Source: Pelobates cultripes (taxonomy: Eukaryota > Chordata > Amphibia > Anura > Pelobatidae). From it: DNA of 64,000 nt. Within the stretch, counting starts at the first letter, position 1; each line of letters starts with the position of its first letter. The position numbers and the translations under genes were made by a program. The notes beneath the pieces are model-generated. The model was not told where the DNA came from, searched no databases, and saw only the letters and a program-made list of their open reading frames with translations. Where the stretch lies: positions 97,189,265-97,253,264 of the forward strand of contig OW240913.1 in assembly GCA_933207985.1 (NCBI GenBank), written 5' to 3'. Positions 52,600 to 62,546 of this stretch are shown in pieces.

Positions 52600-54760
52600 A
52601 CAAGTAGAGGGGTACAGAAAGAAGAAAAAAAGGGGAGGGGATGAGCAATAAGTATCAGCTTAAGTGCCATGCAGAGCACTAGATTGGTATATCATTTCTC
52701 ATAACTGTTATTGAGCTCCAGTAATAACATTGACAGAGTTATGCATGATACATTTTGAGGAGTATATGTCTTTGTGAGTTTATAGTAACCGTTAGCCTGG
52801 ATTTGTCAAGAACATGTGGATTATGTGTGTAGGGATTTCAGGATCAGCCGGTGAGACCTCCAACTGGCCCACTCTCTCGTATGTAATTCCTCCTTACCCA
52901 TAATTCTACTCGCCATGCGCTCGTAATCATATGTGGAATCCACCCTGTTCCAAATTTCTAATATTAACGGTACATTTGTTGCCTTCCAGTGGCTCGCTAT
53001 ACTGATTTTTGCTGCCATTAATATGTGTATGACCACTACTCTTAGGCTGGATGAGAAGATGGCTGGAGAGAGGTGTAGGAGATAACATTCTGCTGTAAAT
53101 GGAAAGGGAGTAAGTATGAGCTTCTGGAGAATTTTCTCTACTTGCCGCCTGTACGGTACCAAGATGGGGCAACCCCAAAAGATGTGTTTAAATTATCCCA
53201 CATGCGTTCCACACCTCCAACACAGAAGGGAGGTGGATTGGTACATGTGAGCCAGTCTAGCTGGGACCAGGTACCACCTCATCAGGATCTTGCAGTATGC
53301 CTCCCAATGAGACAAGCTTTGTGATGATGTTTTAGTGAGTTGTATAGCTTGATGCCAAATAGGTAGAGGTATGGAGGTGTTCAACTCTTTTTTCCATTGG
53401 TCTATTTAGCTATAGCATGAGAGTGGGTCTGCCTTGTTTATGGAGTTATAGCACAGGGAGAGTGGTTTGGCTTTTGTACATTTACCTATGCTGTGAAGCC
53501 CAAATATGGTTAGCTGGGACTCCTCACAGCCTTGTATACTATATGTTTGTAAGATGTGTTTCACTCGGATGTATGTGAATATGTCTCTAGATGATAGGTT
53601 AAATTCTAATTGAAACTCTGGGAATTGTTTAATGTTCTGTGCAGCGTATAGTTGGTGAAAACGTTTTATCCCTTTGGATACCCAGTTTTTGATAGGAATG
53701 TTCTCTGATATGGAGTTGAGAACTTCAATAGGGGCAAAGAAGAGAAGGTTTGCTATTCCAGTAAGTGGGCCAGCCCAGTGTGCCCAGCCTCGTAACATTA
53801 GTTTTGAGTTAGGCAAGTAGCCCTTCTGTTGTGAGTCCCCCTCTGTGCCTGTCCAGATCATATGATCTATCGAGGCTGGGTGGATGCAGGCATCCTCCAG
53901 TTGTTTCCATATTGGGGGAGCACTACCAGTCAGAACTCCCAGGCCCTGCACTAAAATGGCTGCATTATAATAAGCCTTTACATTGGGGATCCCCAAGCCT
54001 CCTTTCATCGGTCTTTGCCAAGTTAATCGTCTCACAATTCTTGGGGTTTTTTCTTCCAGATATAGTTGTTAAATATGTTTTGGAACCTCTTTATAAGCTT
54101 GTCTGGTAATGCCACCGGTATTGTGCGGAAGAGATACAGCACATGGGGCAATGCCATCATCTTGGTGGTGTGGATCCTACCCATCCATGACACCTCCAGA
54201 CCCTGCCATGAGTCTAATTGGGCTTGTATTTTGTGGATTACTGGCTGGCGATTTTCTTGTACAAGTTGGGTGTCGGATTTAGTTAGGTTGATGCCCAGGT
54301 ATTTGATGTAAGTGGATCTCCAGTCAAATGGGTGATTTAGTGCTAGTGTTTGTGTTGTAGAGGCGGGAAGTCCTATGGGTAGTGTCTAGGTTTTTGTCAG
54401 GTTATTTTTATAGTAGAACACTTCACCATATTGTTGTAGTAAGTTCATTAAATGAGGGATTGATGTGTGAGGGTCTGTAACATACGTATGTCATCTGCAA
54501 ATAGTGCGATTTTTTGAGTTCCAGCTGGGGTGGTGAGTCCTTTAATGTTAGGGTGTGTTTTTATGCGATGGATGAGGGGTTCTAGACATAGTATGAACAA
54601 GATGGGAGAAAGTGGACAGCCTTGGCGGGTGCCATTACTAATGTTGAAAGGGTCTGATAGGAACCCGGAGTTGAACACTTTAGCAGTAGGACTTTGATAG
54701 AGTGCCAGAATACCACATTAAGGGATAACATTTTAAATGAGGATGCCATAATATTTACAG
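52600..54760 (-). pseudogene. L1 ORF2 with large internal deletion
   Basis: 54748 may be the ORF2 start (MASSFKMLSLN). The text then jumps near 54720-54680 to the RT palm: SNGTRQGCPLSPILFILCLE and IALFADDIRML (FADD codons 54501-54490). Downstream come WMGRIHTTKMMALPHVLYLF, KGGLGIPNVKAYYNAAIL and HILQTYSIQGC-type C-terminal blocks, then a stop-rich end. The missing part would hold the endonuclease and RT fingers. Pseudogene. Confidence 0.85.
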
Positions 54761-55380
54761 TGTTGCTGTGTGGTGAAGGGTGCTGTGAGGTTGGGGAACA
54801 GCAGCGTTATGTATTGGTTGTATTGGAGTTGTGAGGGCATGAGGCTTGTATATTGTGGGTACCTCGTCATTATGGCATTCAGATCTTGGTCACTCTTTGT
54901 GATCTAATGCTCATGGGGGGGTTGGGATATGGGGAAGGAAAACAAAAAATGCAGAGCTGTACAAACGATAACCCAAGTATATAAAAGGATGCGACCTGAG
55001 TGTGGGTCGCGGAGGGCACCACACATGTTTCGGTCGAGGAGGGGTGGCGGGTGACCCACCTGTATGTCGCCCTCACTATGTGTTTGTGGCTACAGTACAT
55101 TTAGTCATAGTCGTATTGGTCGACACAAGTATATACACATTCAGGCATAATAAACATAGCCTTTCTAATCTTTTCATTTTGCATTTAACTTTCCCAGTAC
55201 TTGCATGTGAGCATGGAGAGGATATGCTGGTAGTGAAAATTACATTAACAGTTATTATGTCTATGAAAACAGGTATTGTAGTTGATTAAAGTACATGAGA
55301 ATAACAAGAAAAAAAGAGATAACGAGAAACAGATAATGATACTTAAGTGATCTGTGCGTGTGGAGGTGTTTTGTGGTAAG
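54761..55380 (-). other. L1 inter-ORF region
   Basis: Non-coding on the element strand; lies between ORF1 and the ORF2 start. Confidence 0.5.
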
Positions 55381-55981
55381 TTACTCCATAGGCACGGAAT
55401 TATGTTTTGCTGGTGAACCGGCAAGAGTCCATTCAGGCTTCAACTTCCTTGGTGGGGACTTTTGTGATGCAGATCGTCCCACTGCGTGATGTGGGCCCCA
55501 TTCCTTGAGCTTGGCCAGGCCCAGTTCAGGTTCTATTATGGTCACCGATTTCCCTCTGTACCATACCAGCAGTTTAGTTGGGTAGCCCCATCTGTAGGAT
55601 ATATCATAGTTTCTGAGCATTTTGGTGACGTCTATGAACTCTTGTCTGCGGAAATAACCCAGGTGGTAGCTGATAGATCTGCGAAGATAAATATCCTTTG
55701 ATAGGGCTCCGGCAGAGTCAGAGATTTTCATGCCACCTTAAGGAGCTCTATTGAGAGGCTGGATGTTTTTTAATGGGGATCACACAAGGAGGTTTCCTTG
55801 TTTTGACAGTGTGGTTTTATTGGCTTCTAGGTTGACTCACTTCAAATGGGCTTGCAGGTAGACAGGGTGGTGGAGCAGCTGGGATAGTGTTAGGAGATTG
55901 AACTTTAAGTTTTTATTTTCCTCCACGACAGCCCCTATCAGTCCCTTTGAAGATGTCAAGTGATTTTATGGTAATCACTAG
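55381..55981 (-). pseudogene. L1 ORF1, C-terminal part
   Basis: DIYLRRSISYHLGYFRRQEF and YDISYRWGYPTKLLVWYRGK are the hallmark C-terminal domain of L1 ORF1 proteins, here in an uninterrupted 116-codon frame ending at 55381. The N-terminal part is separated by the LTR-like block and resumes at 56571. Confidence 0.8.
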
Positions 55982-56570
55982 CTGTAAGAAACAGGACACT
56001 TACCTTGTCAGTCCGCCGATCCGCCAACAGCAGGATCGGTCGGACACTGCTCCCACGCAGAAGATAGATACATTAAGCATCAAGGAAGCCGGTCGCTGTA
56101 CACCCGCCCCTTTTAAAGGGGCAATGCAGTCACATGTTAGCAAAAGAGCTCTAAACAAAAGAGTTCTAAACAAAAGAGCTCTAAACACAAGAGCTCAAAT
56201 GACTCATACCTTTTGGTGGTGTGGTTATTTCCCCAATCATATAAAAGCCCAGCCTGCCTTCAACTCAGTGCCCTGTTGTGGTTCCTAATGTTCCATGTGT
56301 TCCTAGTTCCTTCTCAGTGTGTTCCTGTTTGCTTCCTTGTGTTTTGACTCGGCTTTCCCTTGACTCCTCTGGTTTCTGGTTTCCTGACTCTAGTTGTTCA
56401 TCACTTTTGTGTTTTTCTTTACTCCTTTGACCTTGCCTTGTCTCTGTCTCTGGCTCCGTTAGCTCCTTTCAGCCCGGCCATTCGAAGGACAGGTATATGG
56501 GCTTTCTCTGTCTACCTTTGTGGTTCTGGTGATTTACACTCTGTGTGTTGGGCATATTCGTTACACGAGT
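55982..56570 (+). mobile_element. Solo LTR-like block within L1 ORF1
   Basis: The ends TGTAAGAAACAGG and ATATTCGTTACA fit TG...CA, and the terminal CGTTACA resembles that of the solo LTR at 896-1883 (CCGTTACA). A possible TATA region is ATCATATAAAAGCCC (56237). L1 ORF1-like text flanks both sides. I could not find a clean target duplication. Confidence 0.6.
56143..56200. repeat. 15-bp tandem repeat, four units
   Basis: Units of AAAAGAGCTCTAAAC with small changes, located upstream of the possible TATA box in the LTR-like block. Confidence 0.85.
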
Positions 56571-56800
56571 GAGAGACTGAGTGCAGCGAATGCTTTTGAG
56601 GTCTTTTGGGTCTGAGGGAATACAGATATGAGGGAGTATAGGTGACCATTTTCCTCAGCTGTGAAGGAATTAAAATAGCTTCTAGTTTTTGTAGGGATGT
56701 TAGCAGTGGGGGCTGGTTACATTGCCCTGCTCTATAGGATTCAGGCCAGAGTGAGGTGTGAGATTTTTCACTGTGCATTGGAGATAACAGATAAGAAAGC
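56571..56800 (-). pseudogene. L1 ORF1, N-terminal part
   Basis: Minus-strand sequence reads PPLLTSLQKLEAILIPSQLR in one frame, compatible with the N-terminal region of the ORF1 at 55381-55981. Short and decayed; assignment rests on position and orientation. Confidence 0.4.
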
Positions 56801-57027
56801 GTACATTCAGGTCAGATTACAGGAATTTAAAATCAATTTGTTTTAGTAAAATAGTTTTCATCAATTAGTTTTCTTGGTGTTTAGAAATTAAATCTGAGCA
56901 TTGCTGAATGCATGATCTAATATAAAACCCAACAAGATAATTTGTTCAATTATTTGTTTAATACTGTCATATGTTTGCCATTGTTGTAGGACTGCAATGT
57001 TGGGAGTCGATTTTAGAGTGTATAATG
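56801..57027. other. Unassigned AT-rich spacer
   Basis: Possibly the ORF1-ORF2 spacer of the plus-strand L1-type element. Confidence 0.3.
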
Positions 57028-57955
57028 GATCTAGATGACACTTAGATGTGTATCTTGGAATATCCAAGGGCTCAACTCACCCCAAAAATGGGGGGCTATG
57101 TGTAAATTTTTAAAGGAAAATAAGGTGGATATAGCCTTTATCCAGAAAACCCATTGTATATCTTCCCCTGATAAACTATGGCACTTTAATTATTTTCCTG
57201 TAATTTACTATGCAAATTTTGAAGGTAATCATAAAAAAAGAGGAGTGGCTATCGCTTTATCAAAAAATCTTAAATTTAAATATATGCACTCTGGAACCGA
57301 TATAAATGGTAGGTTTCTACTTCTAATTGCCAAGATTAATTACATGATATTTACTCTGGGGAATGTATACGCTCCAAATGATTTGTTAATGGGTTTCCTG
57401 GAAGATTGTGTTCATAAAATTGATAAGGTAAAGTGTGGATATTTATTATTGGAGGTGATTTTAATTGCGTTTCCAACTTAAAACTAGATAAATGTAAAAA
57501 TAATAAAAAAGACTGGGACCCAAAGATTAAAACATTTTCCAATAAATGTGACACATTTTTGTTGAAAAACTCCCTCTATGACTTTTGGAGAATTTTTAAT
57601 CCAGAATCGAGAGATTATATCTATTTTTCTCAAAATACTATTAACGAAATTATACGCTTGAAACATGATATCAATAAACAGATCCTGAATGAGGCAAATA
57701 AATCTATTGTATTTCTTAATCAAAAATGGTACCACAATAACAATAAAGTTAGTAAAGTTCTTACGAATAGATAGAAACATACTTCTAAAGATATAACAAT
57801 AAAACAAATAATAGTAGGAGATAAATGTTTTTTAAGTCCTGAGGAAATAACCCAGGATTTTGTAGACTCCTACTATGCTTTATACAACTTATCAGATTCT
57901 AAAGTGCCAACCTCGGAAATAGATGGGTTTTTGAATAAACTAGATAAACCAGTGA
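57028..57955 (+). pseudogene. L1/Tx1-type endonuclease and start of ORF2
   Basis: LRCVSWNIQGLNSPQKWGAM is the N-terminus of the AP-type endonuclease; KENKVDIAFIQKTHC carries the E-T-H segment with K replacing the usual catalytic Glu neighbour context. YAPND, then (after a frameshift near 57450) GGDFNCVSNLKLDK include the DFN catalytic box. YIYFSQN, EITQDFVDSYYALYNL follow towards RT. The frame is cut at about 57956 by a DNA transposon. Confidence 0.8.
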
Positions 57956-58546
57956 TGGTCCTGAACCGCCATAACAGAAATTTTAACAGAAATCTTTACT
58001 CACCCAGTCGCAGTCGTTCCCCCGGTGGCGATCAGCGTTTCTCCCGGTGTGGGGAGACTGCCTGCAGCCCCGCAGTCTCCCCGCGGCGAATTAGGATCCC
58101 AATGTCACGTGATCGCTCAACAGAGCGGTCACATGGCCACAATAGGTGTCCAAGTGTCTGCCTGCAGGGGGACTGCCTGTGCTGACAGGCCGTCTCCCTG
58201 CAAGTGTAAAATAAAAAAATAAATAAAAAAGTTAATCAATTAAATTATAATTATATATTTCCACAGCTTGAGAAATGCACCAAAAAGTCCCAAAACAACT
58301 GCAAACAATTTCCAGAATGGCACCAAAACATGATGCAAAAGCCACTCCAACACCTCCACACTTGACGCCACGTGCTACCCACAGGCTCCAGTATGCAGGG
58401 GGCGGTGCTATAAACCTCCCAGGTGCAATTGTGTATTGCAAAACAAATTTGTAAACCAAGGCATTATTTTCAATGGATTTTCATTTGTAATCCGAAAATT
58501 ATGTTAACCGAGGCGTTTGTAAACCGAGGTCCCACTGTAGATCATC
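57956..58546. mobile_element. Non-autonomous DNA transposon in the LINE
   Basis: The right end AACCGAGGTCCCACTGTA and a less similar left end near CAGTGATGGTCCTGAACC suggest inverted termini of a family with CAGTGG-type ends. The interior has a GC-rich block (58010-58200) followed by a right part with a repeated GTAAACCGAGG/GTTAACCGAGG word. The family is not identified. Confidence 0.5.
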
Positions 58547-58980
58547 AGTATACAATGGAATGTAATTTTATTACCACTTCTGGCCAATTTATTTCCTACC
58601 GTGACTTCTGGCATCCTTGGGCGGTATATAGAAACAATTTAAAGTTGTTTGACATAAGGATAAGCTAGCGTTTTATGATAATTAGATGTCCTCCATATAT
58701 CATCTAGGTCAGATAGAAATCTCTTGGATTTATAATTCCTCATACTTGATATTGAGCCCCTTTCACTGCAGTTCCTATATATGTTTGTTCTATTTTTTGT
58801 TATGTTACATGTCTAATGCCTTATAACATGTCATATTTCTATAGAGGTCATTTAAAAATTTTCTGTTGATTAGTAATGAAATATGGGATATAATTGTATC
58901 TTTTATACCTTTTTTCTTTTTGGCAATATTGTTTAAACTGAAAACAAAATAAATATAAAAAAATTAAAATGAAAAATAAT
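58547..58980 (+). other. Possible LINE 3' part
   Basis: After the DNA transposon no strong protein match appears. The stretch ends in an A-rich run (58945-58980) that could be a LINE tail. Confidence 0.3.
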
Positions 58981-59459
58981 AATTGGTGGATTAGGGAGCT
59001 CTCATCTGCGGATGTACTTCCAGGCGACTGTACTATGCTTAGCTGTAGTGGCACAAAAAGCACCAGGAAATCTTCAATGGATAGAGATTGAATCCTTCTG
59101 GGAATAGAAAGGAGAGATTTATACTCTATTTTCGTTACCAAAATTAGTTAGACCACAAGCTGGCTCTGTGTTGCTGACAACTCTTATGCTGAGTATTTAA
59201 GATAAACTTAGATCAAATATCCTAACTTTTATTTGGGAATTGGTCTGTTTGCTGTCCACGAGCAAAGAGCTCAGCTCTTATGCCTCCATCTCGTTTAGTG
59301 TTTGACTCTGCTCCCTTAACTACAAATATTTTAAAAATATTTACATTAGTGCATGTGATGTGCTGCGGAAGGTTGTGTGGCCCCTATCAGAAAGGACTAA
59401 ACCATATCTCCAAGTACTAAGGGTGTTAACCTTGTATTCTGACAATCTATTTTGCTATA
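58981..59459. other. Unassigned stretch
   Basis: Weak resemblance to the C-terminal region of L1 ORF2 (LRSNILTFIWELV near 59210), not enough to assign. Confidence 0.3.
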
Positions 59460-60480
59460 GATTTTACTATCAGCAATTTACACTGATATACACTGATCTG
59501 AGTGACTTTGACAAGGGTCAAATAGTGATGGTTAGAAGACTGGGTCAGAGCATCAGTCTTGTGGTATGCAGAGGTTAGTACCTATCAAGTGGACACAGAA
59601 GGGCAACCGGTGAATTGGCATTATGGGCATGGGCACCCAATGCTTCTAATGCATGTGTGGCGTGAAGGATAGTCTGTCTGGACCGATCACATAGAAGAAC
59701 TACTGTAGCTCAGATTGCTGAAAAACATATTGCTGGCCATGATAGAACTATGTCGGAAAACACAGTGCATTACAGTTTGCTGTGAATCGGACTGTGTAGC
59801 CGTAATCAGGTCTGACTGCACATGTTGACACCCTTGTCTACCACCAAAAGCACCATCACAGGGGACATGAGCATCAGCACTGTACCATGAAGCAGTGGAA
59901 GAAGGTAGACTGGTCTGATTAATCACATTTTCTTTTAGATCAAGAGGATGGCTGGGTTCCTGTGTGTTGTTTACCTGGGGTAGAGATGGCAGCAGGATTC
60001 ACTATGGGAAGAAGGCAGGCTGGCAGATGCAGTGATATTAGGCAGGTGCAAAACTTTGAATCCTGTCATTCATATGGCTGTTATTTTGACACGTTCCACC
60101 TGCCTAGAGAATGTTGCAGACCGCATACACCTCTTCATGGCAATCGTGTTCCCTGAAGTCAGTGGCCTCTTTCATCAAAATTTTGAACCTGAAATTGCTC
60201 AGAAATGGTTTGAGGAACATGACAAAGAGTTCAAGATATGTCCAAATTTCCCAGATGTCAATCCAATTGAGCATATGTGGGCTGTGCCTCAACAATGAAT
60301 CCTATCTATCAAAACCACACCTCGCAACTTGCAGGACTTAAAGGATTTGCTGCCAAAGTATTGGTACCGTATATTAGGTCTTGTGGATTCCATTCCTCAA
60401 TGCATTGGAGTTATTTTGTTAACACAAGGGGAACTTACATGATATTAGGCAGGTGATTTTAATTGTTTGAGTTGTGTAGA
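59460..60480 (+). pseudogene. Tc1-like transposase, decayed
   Basis: LSDFDKGQIVMVRRLGQSIS opens the helix-turn-helix region. RTTVAQIAEKHIAGHD-like and the DES block (near 59920) follow, then ENVADRIHLFMAIVFPEVSG, a gap where the second catalytic Asp should be, WFEEHDKEFKICPNFPDVNP and IEHMWAVPQQ, which holds the final acidic residue (60266). The 3' end contains GATATTAGGCAGGTG near 60440. Same family as 14215-14755. Frameshifted throughout. Confidence 0.8.
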
Positions 60481-61139
60481 CATTATTGTTTTATTTTTTT
60501 TACAGAATGATGTGTTGAGAGAACTTATTTTCTTATCTCAGCACAACATTTATCATTAATGGGTTGAAGTATAATGTTTATTGAACTGAACATGGATATT
60601 CTGATGTCCTTTCTAGAGCATCCCTCTCAATAGATGGCCAGTTATATGCTGAGAGTATTAGATGATGCTCTCAGCCAATCATGGCAACCAAAGTAATTTT
60701 TTCATCACTAGTGTTGAGTCCAGAGGATGAGGAAGCAAGGATGCCAAGCAGATAGCTGCAAAAACTATTTTGGAATAAACTATTGGAAACAATTTTAACC
60801 CAATAAGGTAGGATGAAACCCAGGACATACTGGCCTGATAAAGACTTTAAAAATTGTAATACTGGTAAATGAATTGTAAACATTTAGTACTGTCACATTC
60901 ATTATAAAATTACTGTTTTGCAGTACTACACTATATAAACAATTCTGAGCATCTTTGTTTCCAATGTTGCCTACATGCTATACAAGTGTAAAACCAAATA
61001 GTCCAGGTGGATAGGTAATACAAAAAACATGCACAAATTGCAAATTATATGTCACCCTCTAGCACCATTCATGCACTTCATTCTCTATTATCTTCAGCCT
61101 GAAATGATAGTGAAAGAGGTAATATTATATTGTGAAACT
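60481..61139. other. Unassigned stretch
   Basis: No recognised feature. Confidence 0.4.
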
Positions 61140-61320
61140 TATAAAAACCCCTAGTCACCTGGGGGGGTTACATTTTTATTTAGGGCCCCCACCCGCCGGT
61201 CAGGGGTGGGGGCCGGAGGGACAACAATTGATGCCCCCCCTTATTGGTATTTAGGGCCCCACCCACCACTCAGGGGTGGGGCCCTTGGGGGAGTGTTATG
61301 CTACTTGGGTTTTTAGAATT
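61140..61320. mobile_element. Fragment of the three-hairpin MITE family
   Basis: Two blocks of the form GGGCCCCCACCCGCCGG...CAGGGGTGGGGGCC (61183-61216 and 61254-61291), also seen at 25320-25430. Termini not found. Confidence 0.5.
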
Positions 61321-61811
61321 GGAACTCAACTGCAGCTTGTAGAACTCCTAAATTACAATAGTGAAGAAACAGAGAATCTTTAAATTATCAATACTGTAGC
61401 TTTAATAAAAGAGAGGATTGCTGGCAATTAGAGAATCAAACAAAGTTTTAATGATTGTGATAAACTTAAGTGAAAAGCATATAAGTAATAATTCAATAAG
61501 AAGAAATTGCTGGTTATAGCAAACAATACAAAGTTCATCAACAAGTATTTCCTCAGAGATGTATTGAATAATATTCTTTAGGTTGATACAAATAATCTTC
61601 AATAGAATTAGTATGCCGGTAGCAGAGAATATTTGCAAAGCAAGAAACAGTTCATAGTGGTTAAGCTTGATGGGAGTTATCCTCAATATAATTAGTGTGT
61701 ATGCGGCAGAGAGGATTTGAGCAAGCAAGAAACAGTTCATTAATAACTGAGATTCCAGATAATAAATTGGAAGTTATACTTAAGATTAATGTGAGTTGTC
61801 CTCCAAGAGAC
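61321..61811. repeat. Diverged ~90-bp tandem repeat
   Basis: Units around 61596-61680 and 61681-61800 share CAATAGAATTAGTATG/CAATATAATTAGTGTG and GCAAGAAACAGTTCAT. A more diverged unit lies at about 61490-61595. Confidence 0.6.
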
Positions 61812-62540
61812 CAGTGGTGTATCCTGGTTTTGTGCTGCCCTAGGCAGGACAAAACTCAGGCGCCCCTCCCCCACACCCCACACCCCACCCCCCACGCCAG
61901 CCCCACCCAACCCTTCCCCCCGCCCACCTTCTAAATACACACACACATTCACTGGCAGATACAGACACACACACACACACTAACAGACACACAGACACAC
62001 ACACACACTTAACAGACACACACACACACACACACAGTCAGACACACACACAACAGACACACACACACACACAGTCAGACACACACACATACACACTAAC
62101 AGACACAAACTGTCACACACTGACACACACACACACACTAACAGACACACAGTCAGACACACACACTAACACACACACACACAGTTAGACACACACATAC
62201 ACACAGTCAGACACACACATACACACTAACAGACACAAACTGTCAGACACACACACACAGTCAGACACACACATACACACTGACACACAGTCAGACACAC
62301 ATACACACTAACAGACACACAGTCAGACACACACATACACACTGACACACAGTCAGACACACACATACACACTAACAGACACACACAGTCAGACACACAC
62401 TAACAGACACACACTAACTCACTAGCAGACACACACTAACAGACACACACTAACTCACTAGGAATACACACACACACACACACACACTAACAAACACACA
62501 CACATTAACAGACACACTAACAAACACTGAGACACCTGTA
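61812..62540 (+). mobile_element. hAT-like left end with CA minisatellite
   Basis: CAGTGGTGTATCCTGG at 61812 is a hAT-type terminus, followed by GTGCTGCCCTAGGCAGGAC and a C-rich region. From 61936 to about 62530 there is a minisatellite of CACACAGTCAGACACACA and ACACACTAACAGACACA units. The right end was not found; a PLE begins directly after. Confidence 0.6.
61936..62530. repeat. CA/ACAGACAC minisatellite
   Basis: Irregular units of CACTAACAGACACAC and CAGTCAGACACACA. Minus-strand Cys/Val/Ser-rich frames across it are artefacts. Confidence 0.95.
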
Positions 62541-62546
62541 GAACCT

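Larger units (their letters stand above)
52531..56800 (-). mobile_element. L1-clade LINE on the minus strand
   Basis: The 3' poly-A appears as a T-run at 52531-52540 on the plus strand, abutting L2. Moving right are the ORF2 C-terminus, RT, a remnant of the ORF2 start, ORF1, and an LTR-like insertion inside ORF1. Most of the endonuclease and N-terminal RT is deleted. Confidence 0.85.
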
